DNA from: JADLHS01 sp039806955
GTDB taxonomy: Bacteria; Verrucomicrobiota; Verrucomicrobiia; Limisphaerales; JADLHS01
Length of the DNA: 64,000 nt
Assembly (NCBI GenBank): GCA_039806955.1
Contig: JBDHQI010000006.1
Span: 62,001 to 126,000, forward strand
Reading direction: 5' to 3'
Shown here: positions 39,437 to 48,470 of the stretch, piece by piece
Layout: every line of letters begins with the position of its first letter
Position numbering within the stretch: the first letter of the stretch is position 1
Notes under the pieces: model-generated
Database searches by the model: none
What the model was told of the DNA's origin: nothing
What the model saw: the letters and a program-made list of their open reading frames with translations, nothing else
Position numbers and translations under genes: made by a program

Positions 39437-42139
39437 ATGGCTGATTTGTTCGCCAAGCGGCCCCGGGTCACGGTGGAGGGTAAATTTTTCCGGCGGGGTT
39501 CAGAGAAACTTTATTTGAAAGGCGTTGCTTACGGTCCGTTTGTGGCTGGAAGTGACGGCCAGCCCTTTGCCCCCCCGGAACGGACGGCAGCTGATTTTCA
39601 ACTGATCAAGGAGTTGGGCGCGAATCTCCTGCGCATTTACCATGTGCCGCCCCGCTGGTTTCTGGAACTCGCAACGCAACATCAGTTGCTTCTGCTGGTT
39701 GATATTCCGTGGAACAAGCATCTGGTTTTTTTGGAGGATCCGGTGCGCCGGGCGGAAGCGCGGCAGGCGGTTTGCCACGCGGTTTTATCCGGTGCGCGGC
39801 ATCCGGCGGTGTTTGCGTACAGCATTGCGAATGAAATTCCACCCGACGTGGTGCGCTGGAGCGGAACGAAGGCGGTGGCGGAGTTTTTGGATGAATTGGT
39901 CGCCGAAGCCAAGCGCATTGATCCGGAATGTCTCTGCACTTACGGGAATTATCCCACGACGGAATTCTTGCAGCCGCAAACCCTGGACTTCCTTGGTTTC
40001 AATGTTTATCTGCATCAACCCGCCGCGTTCAACAATTACCTGGCGCGCTTGCAGATGTTGTCTGGAAACAAGCCGTTGCTGTTGAGCGAATACGGTTGCG
40101 ATTCACAACGCGAAGGTGAAATGACGCAGGCGGAAATGCTGTCGTGGCAAACGGAACTGGCGTTTCGCGCCGGCGTGGCTGGGGCGGTGGTGTTCAGTTT
40201 TACGGACGATTGGCATCGTGGCGGAGAAGCCGTCTCCAACTGGCGCATGGGTTTGACCACCGCCACGCGGGAAAAGAAACCGGCCTTCGAGCGGGTCAAA
40301 GCCGCGTTCCAGCGCGCCCCAAAATTTCCGCTCCGCCGTCAGCCCAAAGTTTCTGTCATCGTGGCGAGTTACAATGGCGCGCCGACGCTGACGGCGTGTC
40401 TGGATTCGCTGCGCCATCTGAATTACCCCGATTACGAAGTGATCCTGGTGGACGACGGATCAACGGACGCCACGCCGCAACTGGCGCAACAATATCCAAC
40501 GGTGCGCTACTTCCGTCACCCGACCAACTTGGGACTTTCGGTGGCGCGAAACACCGGTCTAACCGCCGCCATGGGCGAATTGGTGGCGTTTACTGATTCG
40601 GATTGTCGGGTGGATGAAGACTGGTTGTACTATCTCGCGGCGGATTTGGTGGACGGCGAGTTTGCCGCGGTGGGCGGCCCCAATTTGCTGCCGCCCGAGG
40701 ATTCGGCGGTGGCGGCGGCAGTGATGGTTTCACCGGGTGGCCCCACGCACGTCATGCTTTCGGATCGCGAGGCGGAACACATCCCCGGCTGCAACATGGT
40801 GATTCGCAAAAGCGCACTGGAGGCGATTGGCGGATTTGACCCGATTTTTCGCCAAGCCGGCGATGACGTGGACATCTGTTGGCGGCTGCAGCAGGCGGGT
40901 TACAAAATCGGGTTTAACGCCGCCGGCTTTGTGTGGCATTACCGCCGCGCCACGCTGGGCGCGTATCTACGCCAGCAAAGCGGTTACGGTGGAGCGGAAG
41001 CGTTGCTGGTGCGCAAGCATCCCGAGTACTTCAATGCGTTTGGCAACAGCATGTGGCGCGGGCGGATTTACGGTTCGGCCAAGTTTGGCCTCCTGCTGCA
41101 GCGCCCCATCATTTACCGGGGAATTTTTAGCAGTGCTCCGTTTCAAACGGTTTACGCCTCGGCGCCGGCCCCGGTGTTCATGATGCTGACGACGCTGGAG
41201 TATTACGCGCTGATCGTGTTGCCGCTCTGGGCGCTGGCGGTCGCTTTTCCGATCTTATGGCCGATGGCCCTGGCCAGTCTGAGCATTCCCGTGGCGATTT
41301 GTGTGGCGGCAGGAATGCAGGCCACATTGCCGCGCGGCAAACGCCGATGGTGGTCACGCCCTCTGGTCGCACTGTTGTTTCTGCTGCAACCCATTGCCCG
41401 AGGCTGGGCGCGTCACCAGCATCGGCTGGCCTGGCGGTTAACCGCCAGCTCCACTTTTGAAACCTTGGAATCGGTCGCGTTGAGGCACGGCGAAAGGTCG
41501 CTGGGCGAAGCGCGCTATTGGGCGGAGCAGCGACTGGATCGGTTTGATTTTGTGACCAAGGTGCTGCGTGGTTTGGACCAGCGCCATTGGCCCTATCGCG
41601 CCGACGTCGGCTGGAGCGAGTTTGATGCGGAAATTTTCGGCAACTGGTGGAGTTACGTACAATTTGCTACGGTCGCCGAGGATCATCCACGTGGCCGGCA
41701 GTTGATCCGCTGCCGCCTGCGCGCGCACTGGTCGTTGCAGGCGAAAGCCATCTTATGGTTGCTGTTGGTCGCGGAGGTCATCGTTACGGGCGCCTTCGTT
41801 GGTTGGTTCGCCATGCTGCTCGTCACGGCGATTACGCTGGGCGCGGCCATCTACTTCATGCGAACTCAAAAGCGCCGGATTCAGAGCGAGCTGATCAGCT
41901 TTCTGGACGATTTGGCTGAGGAATTGAAATTGGTGATCATCCGGAATGGTTCTGGCGGGGCCGAGTCGCCGCGGGTCACCACTGAACCTCCACCAACTTC
42001 GGAGTTCAAATCCGCTCCCATTCGCGTGGAATTGCCCGTCGCCGTGAGCACGGCAAAACCCGCAACAAGCCCAACGGGAGCATCGGCGGGAACGATAACC
42101 GCTCCTGTCGCCGGTGACGGGGCAGCGCCAACGGAGTGA
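39437..42139 (+). CDS. Fusion of a clan-A glycoside hydrolase-like domain with a membrane family 2 glycosyltransferase
   Basis: A 900-residue protein with no signal peptide. Residues ~15-295 form a TIM-barrel glycoside hydrolase of the GH2/GH5 type: RIYHVPPRWFLELA, acid/base Glu in YSIANEIPPD, nucleophile Glu in LLLSEYGCDS. Residues ~303-560 are a GT2 domain (VSVIVASYNGAPTLTACLDS, VDDGSTDAT, FTDSDCRVDEDW, acceptor region GGFDPIF and QAGDDVDICWRLQ). A cluster of membrane helices (about 580-660), a soluble region, two further helices (about 771-808) and a proline/alanine-rich tail follow. Both catalytic pairs look intact. Export of a surface polysaccharide with built-in trimming or transglycosylation is a plausible inference; the N-terminus would be cytoplasmic unless flipped. 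Confidence 0.85.
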   Translation: MADLFAKRPRVTVEGKFFRRGSEKLYLKGVAYGPFVAGSDGQPFAPPERTAADFQLIKELGANLLRIYHVPPRWFLELATQHQLLLLVDIPWNKHLVFLEDPVRRAEARQAVCHAVLSGARHPAVFAYSIANEIPPDVVRWSGTKAVAEFLDELVAEAKRIDPECLCTYGNYPTTEFLQPQTLDFLGFNVYLHQPAAFNNYLARLQMLSGNKPLLLSEYGCDSQREGEMTQAEMLSWQTELAFRAGVAGAVVFSFTDDWHRGGEAVSNWRMGLTTATREKKPAFERVKAAFQRAPKFPLRRQPKVSVIVASYNGAPTLTACLDSLRHLNYPDYEVILVDDGSTDATPQLAQQYPTVRYFRHPTNLGLSVARNTGLTAAMGELVAFTDSDCRVDEDWLYYLAADLVDGEFAAVGGPNLLPPEDSAVAAAVMVSPGGPTHVMLSDREAEHIPGCNMVIRKSALEAIGGFDPIFRQAGDDVDICWRLQQAGYKIGFNAAGFVWHYRRATLGAYLRQQSGYGGAEALLVRKHPEYFNAFGNSMWRGRIYGSAKFGLLLQRPIIYRGIFSSAPFQTVYASAPAPVFMMLTTLEYYALIVLPLWALAVAFPILWPMALASLSIPVAICVAAGMQATLPRGKRRWWSRPLVALLFLLQPIARGWARHQHRLAWRLTASSTFETLESVALRHGERSLGEARYWAEQRLDRFDFVTKVLRGLDQRHWPYRADVGWSEFDAEIFGNWWSYVQFATVAEDHPRGRQLIRCRLRAHWSLQAKAILWLLLVAEVIVTGAFVGWFAMLLVTAITLGAAIYFMRTQKRRIQSELISFLDDLAEELKLVIIRNGSGGAESPRVTTEPPPTSEFKSAPIRVELPVAVSTAKPATSPTGASAGTITAPVAGDGAAPTE

Positions 42140-42204
42140 TGCCGCGCCGGGAAGCGTCCTTCAAGGCGTGACAATGGCGCCGGTCATGGTTCAATTGCTT
42201 CCGT

Positions 42205-42999
42205 ATGGTTCAGTATCTCGACTTGCTTCGGCGTGTCCTGGAACAAGGTCGCTTTAAGGCCGACCGCACCGGCACCGGCACGTATTCTTTGTTCGGCGCG
42301 CAGGCGCGTTACCCGCTGGCGACCGGTTTTCCGCTCGTGACGACGAAAAAGGTGCATGTCAAATCGGTGATTTACGAATTGCTCTGGTTCTTGCGTGGCG
42401 ATACCAACATCAAATATCTGCGGGAGCATGGCGTCAGCATTTGGGACGAATGGGCGGATGCGAACGGCGATCTCGGGCGCGTTTACGGCGCACAGTGGTG
42501 TGATTGGCGTACCGCCGATGGTCGCGGCATCAACCAGATGGGCGCGGTCATCAACCAGATTCGAGAAACTCCAGAGAGTCGGCGGTTGATCGTTACCGCG
42601 TGGAATCCGGGTGAAATCCAACAGATGGCGCTGCCGCCTTGCCACGCGCTGTTTCAATTTTACGTCAGCGAGGGCGAGTTAAGTTGTCAGCTTTACCAGC
42701 GCAGTGCGGATATTTTCCTGGGAGTGCCGTTCAACATTGCCAGCTACGCACTGTTGACCTTGATGGTGGCGCAAGTGTGTGGTTTGAAGTCTGGCGAATT
42801 TATCCATACCTGCGGTGATTTACATCTCTATGCGAATCACCTGGAGCAGGCCAAATTACAACTCTCGCGTGAGCCGCGTCCGTTGCCGCGTCTTCGACTC
42901 AATCCCGCGATCCGGCACATTCGCGACTTCAAATTCGAGGATATCGAATTGTTGGGGTATGATCCGCATCCCGGCATCAAAGCTCCGGTGGCGGTGTAA
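42205..42999 (+). CDS. thyA: Thymidylate synthase
   Basis: Methylates dUMP to dTMP with methylenetetrahydrofolate. The 264 residues equal the E. coli enzyme's length. Recognisable blocks are FKADRTGTGTYSLFG, the catalytic cysteine in LPPCHALFQFYV, LSCQLYQRSADIFLGVPFNI and the C-terminal FKFEDIELLGYDPHPGIKAPVAV. The ATG at 42205 fits the family start (MVQYLDLLRRVLEQG). No dihydrofolate reductase gene follows, unlike in many genomes. It lies 65 bp after the glycosidase-glycosyltransferase gene and may share its transcript. Confidence 0.97.
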   Translation: MVQYLDLLRRVLEQGRFKADRTGTGTYSLFGAQARYPLATGFPLVTTKKVHVKSVIYELLWFLRGDTNIKYLREHGVSIWDEWADANGDLGRVYGAQWCDWRTADGRGINQMGAVINQIRETPESRRLIVTAWNPGEIQQMALPPCHALFQFYVSEGELSCQLYQRSADIFLGVPFNIASYALLTLMVAQVCGLKSGEFIHTCGDLHLYANHLEQAKLQLSREPRPLPRLRLNPAIRHIRDFKFEDIELLGYDPHPGIKAPVAV

Positions 43000-43121
43000 A
43001 TCTGGTGTGCGACTGGTCGGCAGCGGGGTGGAAACGGCGATGTGCCGAAGCATCGCGTGGCGCAACCAATCTGGCTTGGGCCGTCAAGCCGTCTCGATGC
43101 GGTTTGTGTGATGGACGGTAA

Positions 43122-43898
43122 TCAAGGTTTCCACGCGAAGATCTGGCGGTCCTCATCCCGGATGGCCCACATGTTTTCCGGATAGACATCCTTGCCGTAT
43201 TTGAGCAGTCGCACGCTGCCGTCCACGAAAGCATAATTTGACGAGCCGGACCGGCTTAACGTTCCCGCTCGCTGGGTGGAATGACAGCCGCGTTCCACGC
43301 GATCGGCGTCGTTGCCTACTCCCTCGCCGAGGTCCATGAAAAAGTCCATGGCAATGCGCACGCCACCGGCGTCTATGTTCCGCTTTTCGCCAAACAGGAT
43401 CGTATCCGTGGGCTTGCGCACGGCGCTCTGTTTCAGAACCAGGCCATTGTAGGTATCCGGGTTGGGATTTCCCGTTTGATGGCTGAAATAATCGTTCCAA
43501 CCGTTGATCAGGTAACTGCGCGGCGAGCGGTCCGCCAGTGCGGTGGCACCGGTGTCGGTCAAGGGCACTCCGCGGCGCGCGTCGGTCGGGCAGATGAGCA
43601 GGCTCAGGTTCTTGTAATAATCTTGCAGCAACGTCGGCCAACGATTCTGGTTTGTGCGGGGCGGGAAATAGTCGTTAAAATCATCCGCGTAGAGGACGGA
43701 GGCCAGGGAAAGTTGTTTCAGATTGTTGGCGCACTTGATTCGGAGGGCCTGTTCTTTGGCGTTGCCCAGAGCGGGTAACAACATGCTGGCCAGGATGGCG
43801 ATGATGGCAATCACCACCAGTAACTCGATCAGAGTGAAACCGGTACAAGTGGCCGGGATGGGACGTTGGAGGCGTTTGACGCCAAGTGAAGAATTCAT
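43122..43898 (-). CDS. Solitary type II secretion-like pseudopilin
   Basis: A second pseudopilin with the prepilin cleavage signature GFTLIELLVVIAIIAILASML (about residues 20-40), followed by the amphipathic helix LPALGNAKEQALRIKCANNL and a globular domain. The C-terminal half carries DTILFGEKRNIDAGG and YAFVDGSVRLLKYG, the 'xxDGSV' ending common in DUF1559-type members from Planctomycetes/Verrucomicrobia. It is closely similar in plan to the one at 5967-6719 but has different downstream neighbours. It is convergent with thyA and divergent from a small anchored protein. Confidence 0.9.
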   Translation of the reverse strand: MNSSLGVKRLQRPIPATCTGFTLIELLVVIAIIAILASMLLPALGNAKEQALRIKCANNLKQLSLASVLYADDFNDYFPPRTNQNRWPTLLQDYYKNLSLLICPTDARRGVPLTDTGATALADRSPRSYLINGWNDYFSHQTGNPNPDTYNGLVLKQSAVRKPTDTILFGEKRNIDAGGVRIAMDFFMDLGEGVGNDADRVERGCHSTQRAGTLSRSGSSNYAFVDGSVRLLKYGKDVYPENMWAIRDEDRQIFAWKP

Positions 43899-43970
43899 GC
43901 AAAATCAGAGATTCAGCAATGCTGTAGCCGACCGAATAGAGGGTTGTGCGATTTCGTCAACGATAGAAAC

Positions 43971-44414
43971 ATGTCAAAATCAAAATTAATTGCTTCAATT
44001 ATTCTCATACTCGGTCTAGGCGGTTTGAGTCTCTACATGAACAAAGACCGTTTCAGACGAGAATCTATTCAAATCACCCACCGATTAAATCCAGCGCGTG
44101 CGCGCGACGGGCGTATTCCGATCACCTTTATACTCAACGGGTACTACAAGCTGAAGAACATTCGCGTGGTGAACGCGACGACCTACGAGACGAATAAATT
44201 TGTTCTGCCGGTTTGGCGATTGATTACCGAATCCAACTCCGTGCCGGTTTCGACGTTCAATTACGGCAACAATATTCGCGGCATGCGCCCGGAGACCAAA
44301 GGCGCGCGCCCCGAAACATTACAAGCCGGCGTAACCTACCGCCTCGTGTTGGAAACCGATCGGAAGCAAAAGGCAGAATACGATTTTACCGTGCCGGCGA
44401 CTCAGACTCAGTGA
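43971..44414 (+). CDS. Small membrane-anchored protein of unknown function
   Basis: A 147-residue protein with one N-terminal anchor or uncleaved signal (SKSKLIASIILILGLGGLSLYM) and a beta-rich exterior domain (about 35-145; RIPITFILNGYYKLKNIRVV, ETLQAGVTYRLVLETDRK). I do not recognise the family. The ATG at 43971 directly precedes the basic segment of the anchor; an upstream in-frame start at 43944 would place nine residues before it. It is divergent from the pseudopilin with a 72-bp gap, so the two may share a control region. Ig-like packing is only a guess. Confidence 0.65.
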   Translation: MSKSKLIASIILILGLGGLSLYMNKDRFRRESIQITHRLNPARARDGRIPITFILNGYYKLKNIRVVNATTYETNKFVLPVWRLITESNSVPVSTFNYGNNIRGMRPETKGARPETLQAGVTYRLVLETDRKQKAEYDFTVPATQTQ

Positions 44415-44519
44415 GACGTCGGGTGAAGCGGTCAAGGCCGCGCGTTGTAATCTCAGCGCTTCTGCCCGGCGTCAATGGGCGAGGCCAACCGGTTGGTCGG
44501 CAGGTTGAATGAGCGTTGA

Positions 44520-45836
44520 TTAAAAGTTGAATTCGATTTCGCCCCAGAATACCTGCTTGTCGAAGCTGTAAGGTGCCACTCGACCATCGTACTTCGCGTA
44601 TTTGGCCAGCACCGTCCAATTTTTCCCGAATTTGCGGGACGCCACGATGTCGTATTCCTGGCCGTAATCCGCTCCGCCCCGGTCCGAGTCGAACTTGTGA
44701 TAGACGAAGCTGATTGGAATTTGTCCCGGCAGGTTGACGCCCGCTGAGGCGTAGAAGTCCCGCAGTCCGTTGGCTGGGGTGGCTGAAAAGACATCCGCCC
44801 AACCATTAAAAGCGTGCAGGGTGGCGAGTGGCGTGCGGAAGCCCTGGCCATTGTCGGCGCCGAGCACTTCATAACCCACACTCACGTTAAAGCGATCATA
44901 GGTGGCCTTGAGTTCGCCCAGGTAATACTCCGTTTCGTAATCAGCCGGATTGTCGGCGTAATCCGTCTGCCAGGCAAATTCGCCCCGATACCCCAAGGTC
45001 CCTTTGGCCGCCTCGTCAAATGTCCACGTTCCTGTCAAAAAGCCTCCATAGGTGGCGCTCGAGTTGCTCGCGTTGCCACCGCGTTCATTTTTCAAATCCA
45101 GCAAATAGGAGTAACCCACTATTTTCGCCAGTGGTGCAATTGTATAAGCCGCATTGAGAAGATGTGAAGCGGAGCGAAAATCGCTCGTTGTTGCCGCCAG
45201 TGAAGAGTCGTCGCCATAGATGCGATGCACCTTCCAAAGGTAGTTGTAGGAAAGGTCCAGATTTTTCAGCGGGCTTAATTTGAATCCGGCGGCGTCAAAA
45301 GTCTGTGCATTCTGTCGCCAACCCACGTTGCCAACAAAGCGAGCGTTATCCAAAATGATCATCTGCCGCCCGCCTTTGATCGCGGCCGAGAAATTCGTGT
45401 CGTTGTAGGAATAGCCCAGCCAGACCTGGTTGATTTCCGTGCCGGTGGGGTCGGCGATGATGTCCCGCGCCACGGGCGACCCCGGACCGGCAGCGTAGGT
45501 GTCCTTGTTTGCGGCGGTGACGTTTTCAGCTTCAATCATGGCTTGGAATCCATACAGTGGCGCGGTGGTATAGCCGAATCGCGTGCGAATGGTCTCGGCG
45601 TGTGCCGATGGCGTGCCTCCTTCTTGATCCGCATTTTCGTAACGCGCCCGCACGTTGAGCGAGAATTTACCCTTGGCAATCGCGTCGGGAATTTTGCCCT
45701 CCAGAAAATTGGCCGCAGCACAAGTATGTTCCTCCGACGGAGTGGAATTTTCCCCGGCCTGAAGCATCAGACCGGTTGTCGATAGCAAAAGCCCGCTCAT
45801 GAGCAGGGCGCGATGGATTTGATATTTATTATTCAT
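44520..45836 (-). CDS. Outer-membrane beta-barrel protein, alginate-export/porin-like
   Basis: A 438-residue protein with a signal peptide (MNNKYQIHRALLMSGLLLS). The whole mature part is alternating-residue beta strands such as FSLNVRARYENAD, INQVWLGYSYNDTNFSAAIKGG and WTVLAKYAKYDGR, ending in IEFNF with a terminal phenylalanine. This is the signature recognised by the outer-membrane barrel assembly machinery. Spacing and motifs resemble the alginate-export (AlgE-like) porin group. The substrate is unknown. The ATG at 45836 gives the signal peptide. The AT-rich 300-bp region upstream probably carries its promoter. Confidence 0.82.
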   Translation of the reverse strand: MNNKYQIHRALLMSGLLLSTTGLMLQAGENSTPSEEHTCAAANFLEGKIPDAIAKGKFSLNVRARYENADQEGGTPSAHAETIRTRFGYTTAPLYGFQAMIEAENVTAANKDTYAAGPGSPVARDIIADPTGTEINQVWLGYSYNDTNFSAAIKGGRQMIILDNARFVGNVGWRQNAQTFDAAGFKLSPLKNLDLSYNYLWKVHRIYGDDSSLAATTSDFRSASHLLNAAYTIAPLAKIVGYSYLLDLKNERGGNASNSSATYGGFLTGTWTFDEAAKGTLGYRGEFAWQTDYADNPADYETEYYLGELKATYDRFNVSVGYEVLGADNGQGFRTPLATLHAFNGWADVFSATPANGLRDFYASAGVNLPGQIPISFVYHKFDSDRGGADYGQEYDIVASRKFGKNWTVLAKYAKYDGRVAPYSFDKQVFWGEIEFNF

Positions 45837-46145
45837 GGTTGGGATGATTGAGGCTGGTGTAGGAATCCGTGCTTTCAATTGATGTGCAAACTATTTCAGG
45901 CGTTTGGCTTGGGCTGTTTAGGAATAATTATGATTCCGTCAACTCATTAAATAAGTGGTTACACAGTTGTTGTAATCTAAGTCAAGCTAATCACAAAAAT
46001 TTATTTTGATCGGGCTGATTCGGAGGACTGGAGCTGACATCCCTTCAGATTCCGTTGGGAAATTCGTCGGGTTGGAAGTCCGGATTGATCTGTCGATCGT
46101 GGCGGTGATCTGACGCAGCTTCCGACTTATTCCGCCGATGGACTT
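45837..46145. other. AT-rich 309-bp intergenic region upstream of the porin gene
   Basis: No gene is seen. The strand serving the porin shows TTGACG (45942-45937) and, 16 bases on, TAAACA (45920-45915), a weak sigma-70-like pair about 80 bp before the start codon. The AT content is markedly above that of the neighbours. The ABC-ATPase gene ends at the far side. Confidence 0.3.
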
Positions 46146-46946
46146 TTACCTCGTATTGAAATGGATTTCTGGAACGGCGGCGAGCAAGGCTTGCGTGTAA
46201 CTGTGTTGCGGTGATTGAACCACCTGTCGGGCATCGCCCGATTCGACGATCTTGCCGCCATACATCACCAGGATGCGGTGGCTGATATGTTCCACCACGG
46301 CGAGGTCGTGCGAGATGAACAAATAGGCCAGCCCGCGTTGTTCTTGGAGGTCCAAGAGCAAATTAACAATCTGCGCCTGCACCGAGACGTCAAGCGCGCT
46401 GACGGGTTCATCGCAGACAATTAACCGAGGTTCGACGGCGAGCGCGCGGGCGATGCCGATGCGTTGGCGTTGGCCGCCGCTGAATTCATGCGGGTAATGT
46501 CGGGCATGTGTTGTTTCCAAACCAACTGCCTTGAGCAGTTCTGTGATCCGATGTGCCCGGGCGTTGGGACTATCCGTCAGCCCATGCAGATCCAACGCTT
46601 CGCCAATGATGTCGGCGACGGTCAAACGCGGATTCAGCGAGCTGTACGGATCTTGAAAAATCATTTGCAACTTGCGCCGCTGCGCGCGCAGTTCAGCGCG
46701 ACTCAAATGCGCGAGATCATGCCCATCGAAAATGATGTGGCCGGAGGTCGGTTGCTGTAATTGGACGATGGATCGTCCCAGCGTGGTTTTGCCGCAACCG
46801 CTTTCACCCACCAATCCGAGCGTTTCGCCGGGCGCGATACTGAAGCTTACGTCATCAACGGCCGCGATGAAGCGCTGAGTCCGTTTCCACGTTTGCCGTT
46901 TGACGGGAAAGTGAACTTTGAGATTTTGAACTTCGAGCAACGCCAT
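46146..46946 (-). CDS. ABC transporter ATPase, OppF/DppF type, orphan
   Basis: A 266-residue ATP-binding subunit of the oligopeptide/nickel importer class. Walker A GLVGESGCGKTTLG, Q-loop MIFQDPYSSLNPRLTV, signature FSGGQRQRIGIARAL, Walker B LIVCDEPVSALD and switch FISHDLAVVEH are all intact. The C-terminal HSYTQALLAAVPEI is typical of OppF/DppF. The start at 46946 fits MALLEVQNLKVHF; a TTG nine codons earlier is less likely. No permease, binding protein or partner ATPase is next to it, so it must pair with components coded elsewhere or serve an incomplete system. Confidence 0.92.
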   Translation of the reverse strand: MALLEVQNLKVHFPVKRQTWKRTQRFIAAVDDVSFSIAPGETLGLVGESGCGKTTLGRSIVQLQQPTSGHIIFDGHDLAHLSRAELRAQRRKLQMIFQDPYSSLNPRLTVADIIGEALDLHGLTDSPNARAHRITELLKAVGLETTHARHYPHEFSGGQRQRIGIARALAVEPRLIVCDEPVSALDVSVQAQIVNLLLDLQEQRGLAYLFISHDLAVVEHISHRILVMYGGKIVESGDARQVVQSPQHSYTQALLAAVPEIHFNTR

Positions 46947-47104
46947 GCGCTTTAATGAGTAAACGTCGATCAAATTAAATCTTGCGGTCGAAGAAGTCCA
47001 TGTTTACGCCAGATTTTTGACGCTTTGGCAAGCCTCGGTTGGATTTCGTCCGCCTCAATCGCTTCCTGCTTTCTTCAGCGCGCGCAGTTTTTTAGTCTGG
47101 GGCG

Positions 47105-48394
47105 ATGAAAATAATCCGTTACACGGATCCAAATTTCGCGCGGAAGATTGCCCGGATCGCCGCCTCCACCAGTTTGTTCGATCCTGGGATCGAACGGCGG
47201 ACCAGCGCCATTATCGAGGCGGTGGCGACGCGCGGTGACGCCGCCGTGCTGGAGTTCACCGCGAAATTTGACGGAGCCAGACTGACGGCGCACCAGCTTG
47301 CGGTGACCACGTCGGAATTACTCGCGGCCTCGCTCAAAGCGGATCCCGCGCTGCGAACCGCCATCGCTAAAGCGCAACAAAATATCGCCCGCTTCGCCCG
47401 GAAATCGCGCCGCAAAAACTGGCAGGCCAAAAATTCGCACGGGGCGATCGTGGGAGAAAAATTTGATCCCTTCGAGCGGGTGGGCGTTTACATTCCTGGC
47501 GGCACGGCGCCATTGGCTTCCACGGCTTTGATGACCATCACGCTAGCCCGCGAAGCCGGCTGCAAGGAGATCGTGGTTTGTTCGCCTTGCGGTCGCGCTG
47601 GTACCATCAATCCCACCATTTTATTCACGGCGCGGGCGGCAGGGGCGACCGAGATTTACCGGGTTGGCGGCGCGCAAGCCATTGCCGCGCTGGCCTGCGG
47701 AACGCCAACCATTCGTCGGGTGCAGAAAATTTTCGGTCCGGGCAACGCCTACGTCAGCATGGCCAAACGCTTGTTGTTCGGGCGTGTTGCAGTGGATTTG
47801 CTGGCGGGACCAAGCGAGTTGCTGGTGCTGGCGGATGACACGGCGAACGCGCGTTTTGTAGCGGCCGATTTGCTGGCACAGGCGGAGCATGGTTCGGGAC
47901 ATGAACGCATCTGGCTGGTCACCACTTCCGCCAGATTGTTGGTTGCCGTGACCAAGGAGCTGGCGCGGCAATTACCCGGCTTATCCCGGCGCAAACTGGT
48001 GCAACGCGTGTTGAATCGGAACACCTGGTTCATCCAGGTGAAAAATCTGGCTGAGGGCGTGGCTCTCACTAATCGGTTGGCGCCGGAACATTGCGAAGTG
48101 ATCACCCAAAAGGCGCGGGTAGTGAGTGTGGGCATCACAACCGCTGGCGCGTTGTTCCTCGGGAATTATTCTCCGACGGTGCTGGGCGATTATGTTGCCG
48201 GTCCGAGCCATGTGTTACCCACCGACGGCGCGGGGGTTTCGTTTGCGGGGTTGACGGTGGATCAATTCCAACGGCGCACCAGCGTGGTCGAGTACTCACA
48301 CGCCGGTTTGCGCCGCGCGCTGCCGACGGTGCGGAAATTTGCCGAACTTGAAGGCTTGGATGCGCACGGCCAATCGGCAGCAGTGCGATTCTGA
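47105..48394 (+). CDS. hisD: Histidinol dehydrogenase
   Basis: Last step of histidine synthesis: two NAD-dependent oxidations of histidinol to histidine. The 429 residues match the family (E. coli 434). Recognisable blocks are ERVGVYIPGGTAPLASTALM, VGGAQAIAALACGT, FGPGNAYVSMAKRLLFG, the zinc/catalytic region LLAQAEHGSGHE, RLAPEHCEVI with the catalytic Glu-His, and YVAGPSHVLPTDGAG. It is not in a his operon here; the next gene is tyrS, 76 bp downstream on the same strand. Confidence 0.97.
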   Translation: MKIIRYTDPNFARKIARIAASTSLFDPGIERRTSAIIEAVATRGDAAVLEFTAKFDGARLTAHQLAVTTSELLAASLKADPALRTAIAKAQQNIARFARKSRRKNWQAKNSHGAIVGEKFDPFERVGVYIPGGTAPLASTALMTITLAREAGCKEIVVCSPCGRAGTINPTILFTARAAGATEIYRVGGAQAIAALACGTPTIRRVQKIFGPGNAYVSMAKRLLFGRVAVDLLAGPSELLVLADDTANARFVAADLLAQAEHGSGHERIWLVTTSARLLVAVTKELARQLPGLSRRKLVQRVLNRNTWFIQVKNLAEGVALTNRLAPEHCEVITQKARVVSVGITTAGALFLGNYSPTVLGDYVAGPSHVLPTDGAGVSFAGLTVDQFQRRTSVVEYSHAGLRRALPTVRKFAELEGLDAHGQSAAVRF

Positions 48395-48470
48395 TTGTAG
48401 CATCAGGCATCCCCGCCTGCTATAAAACTCAGAGTTGGCTATCCTCCGCCGGACATTTACTCTGCGCACG

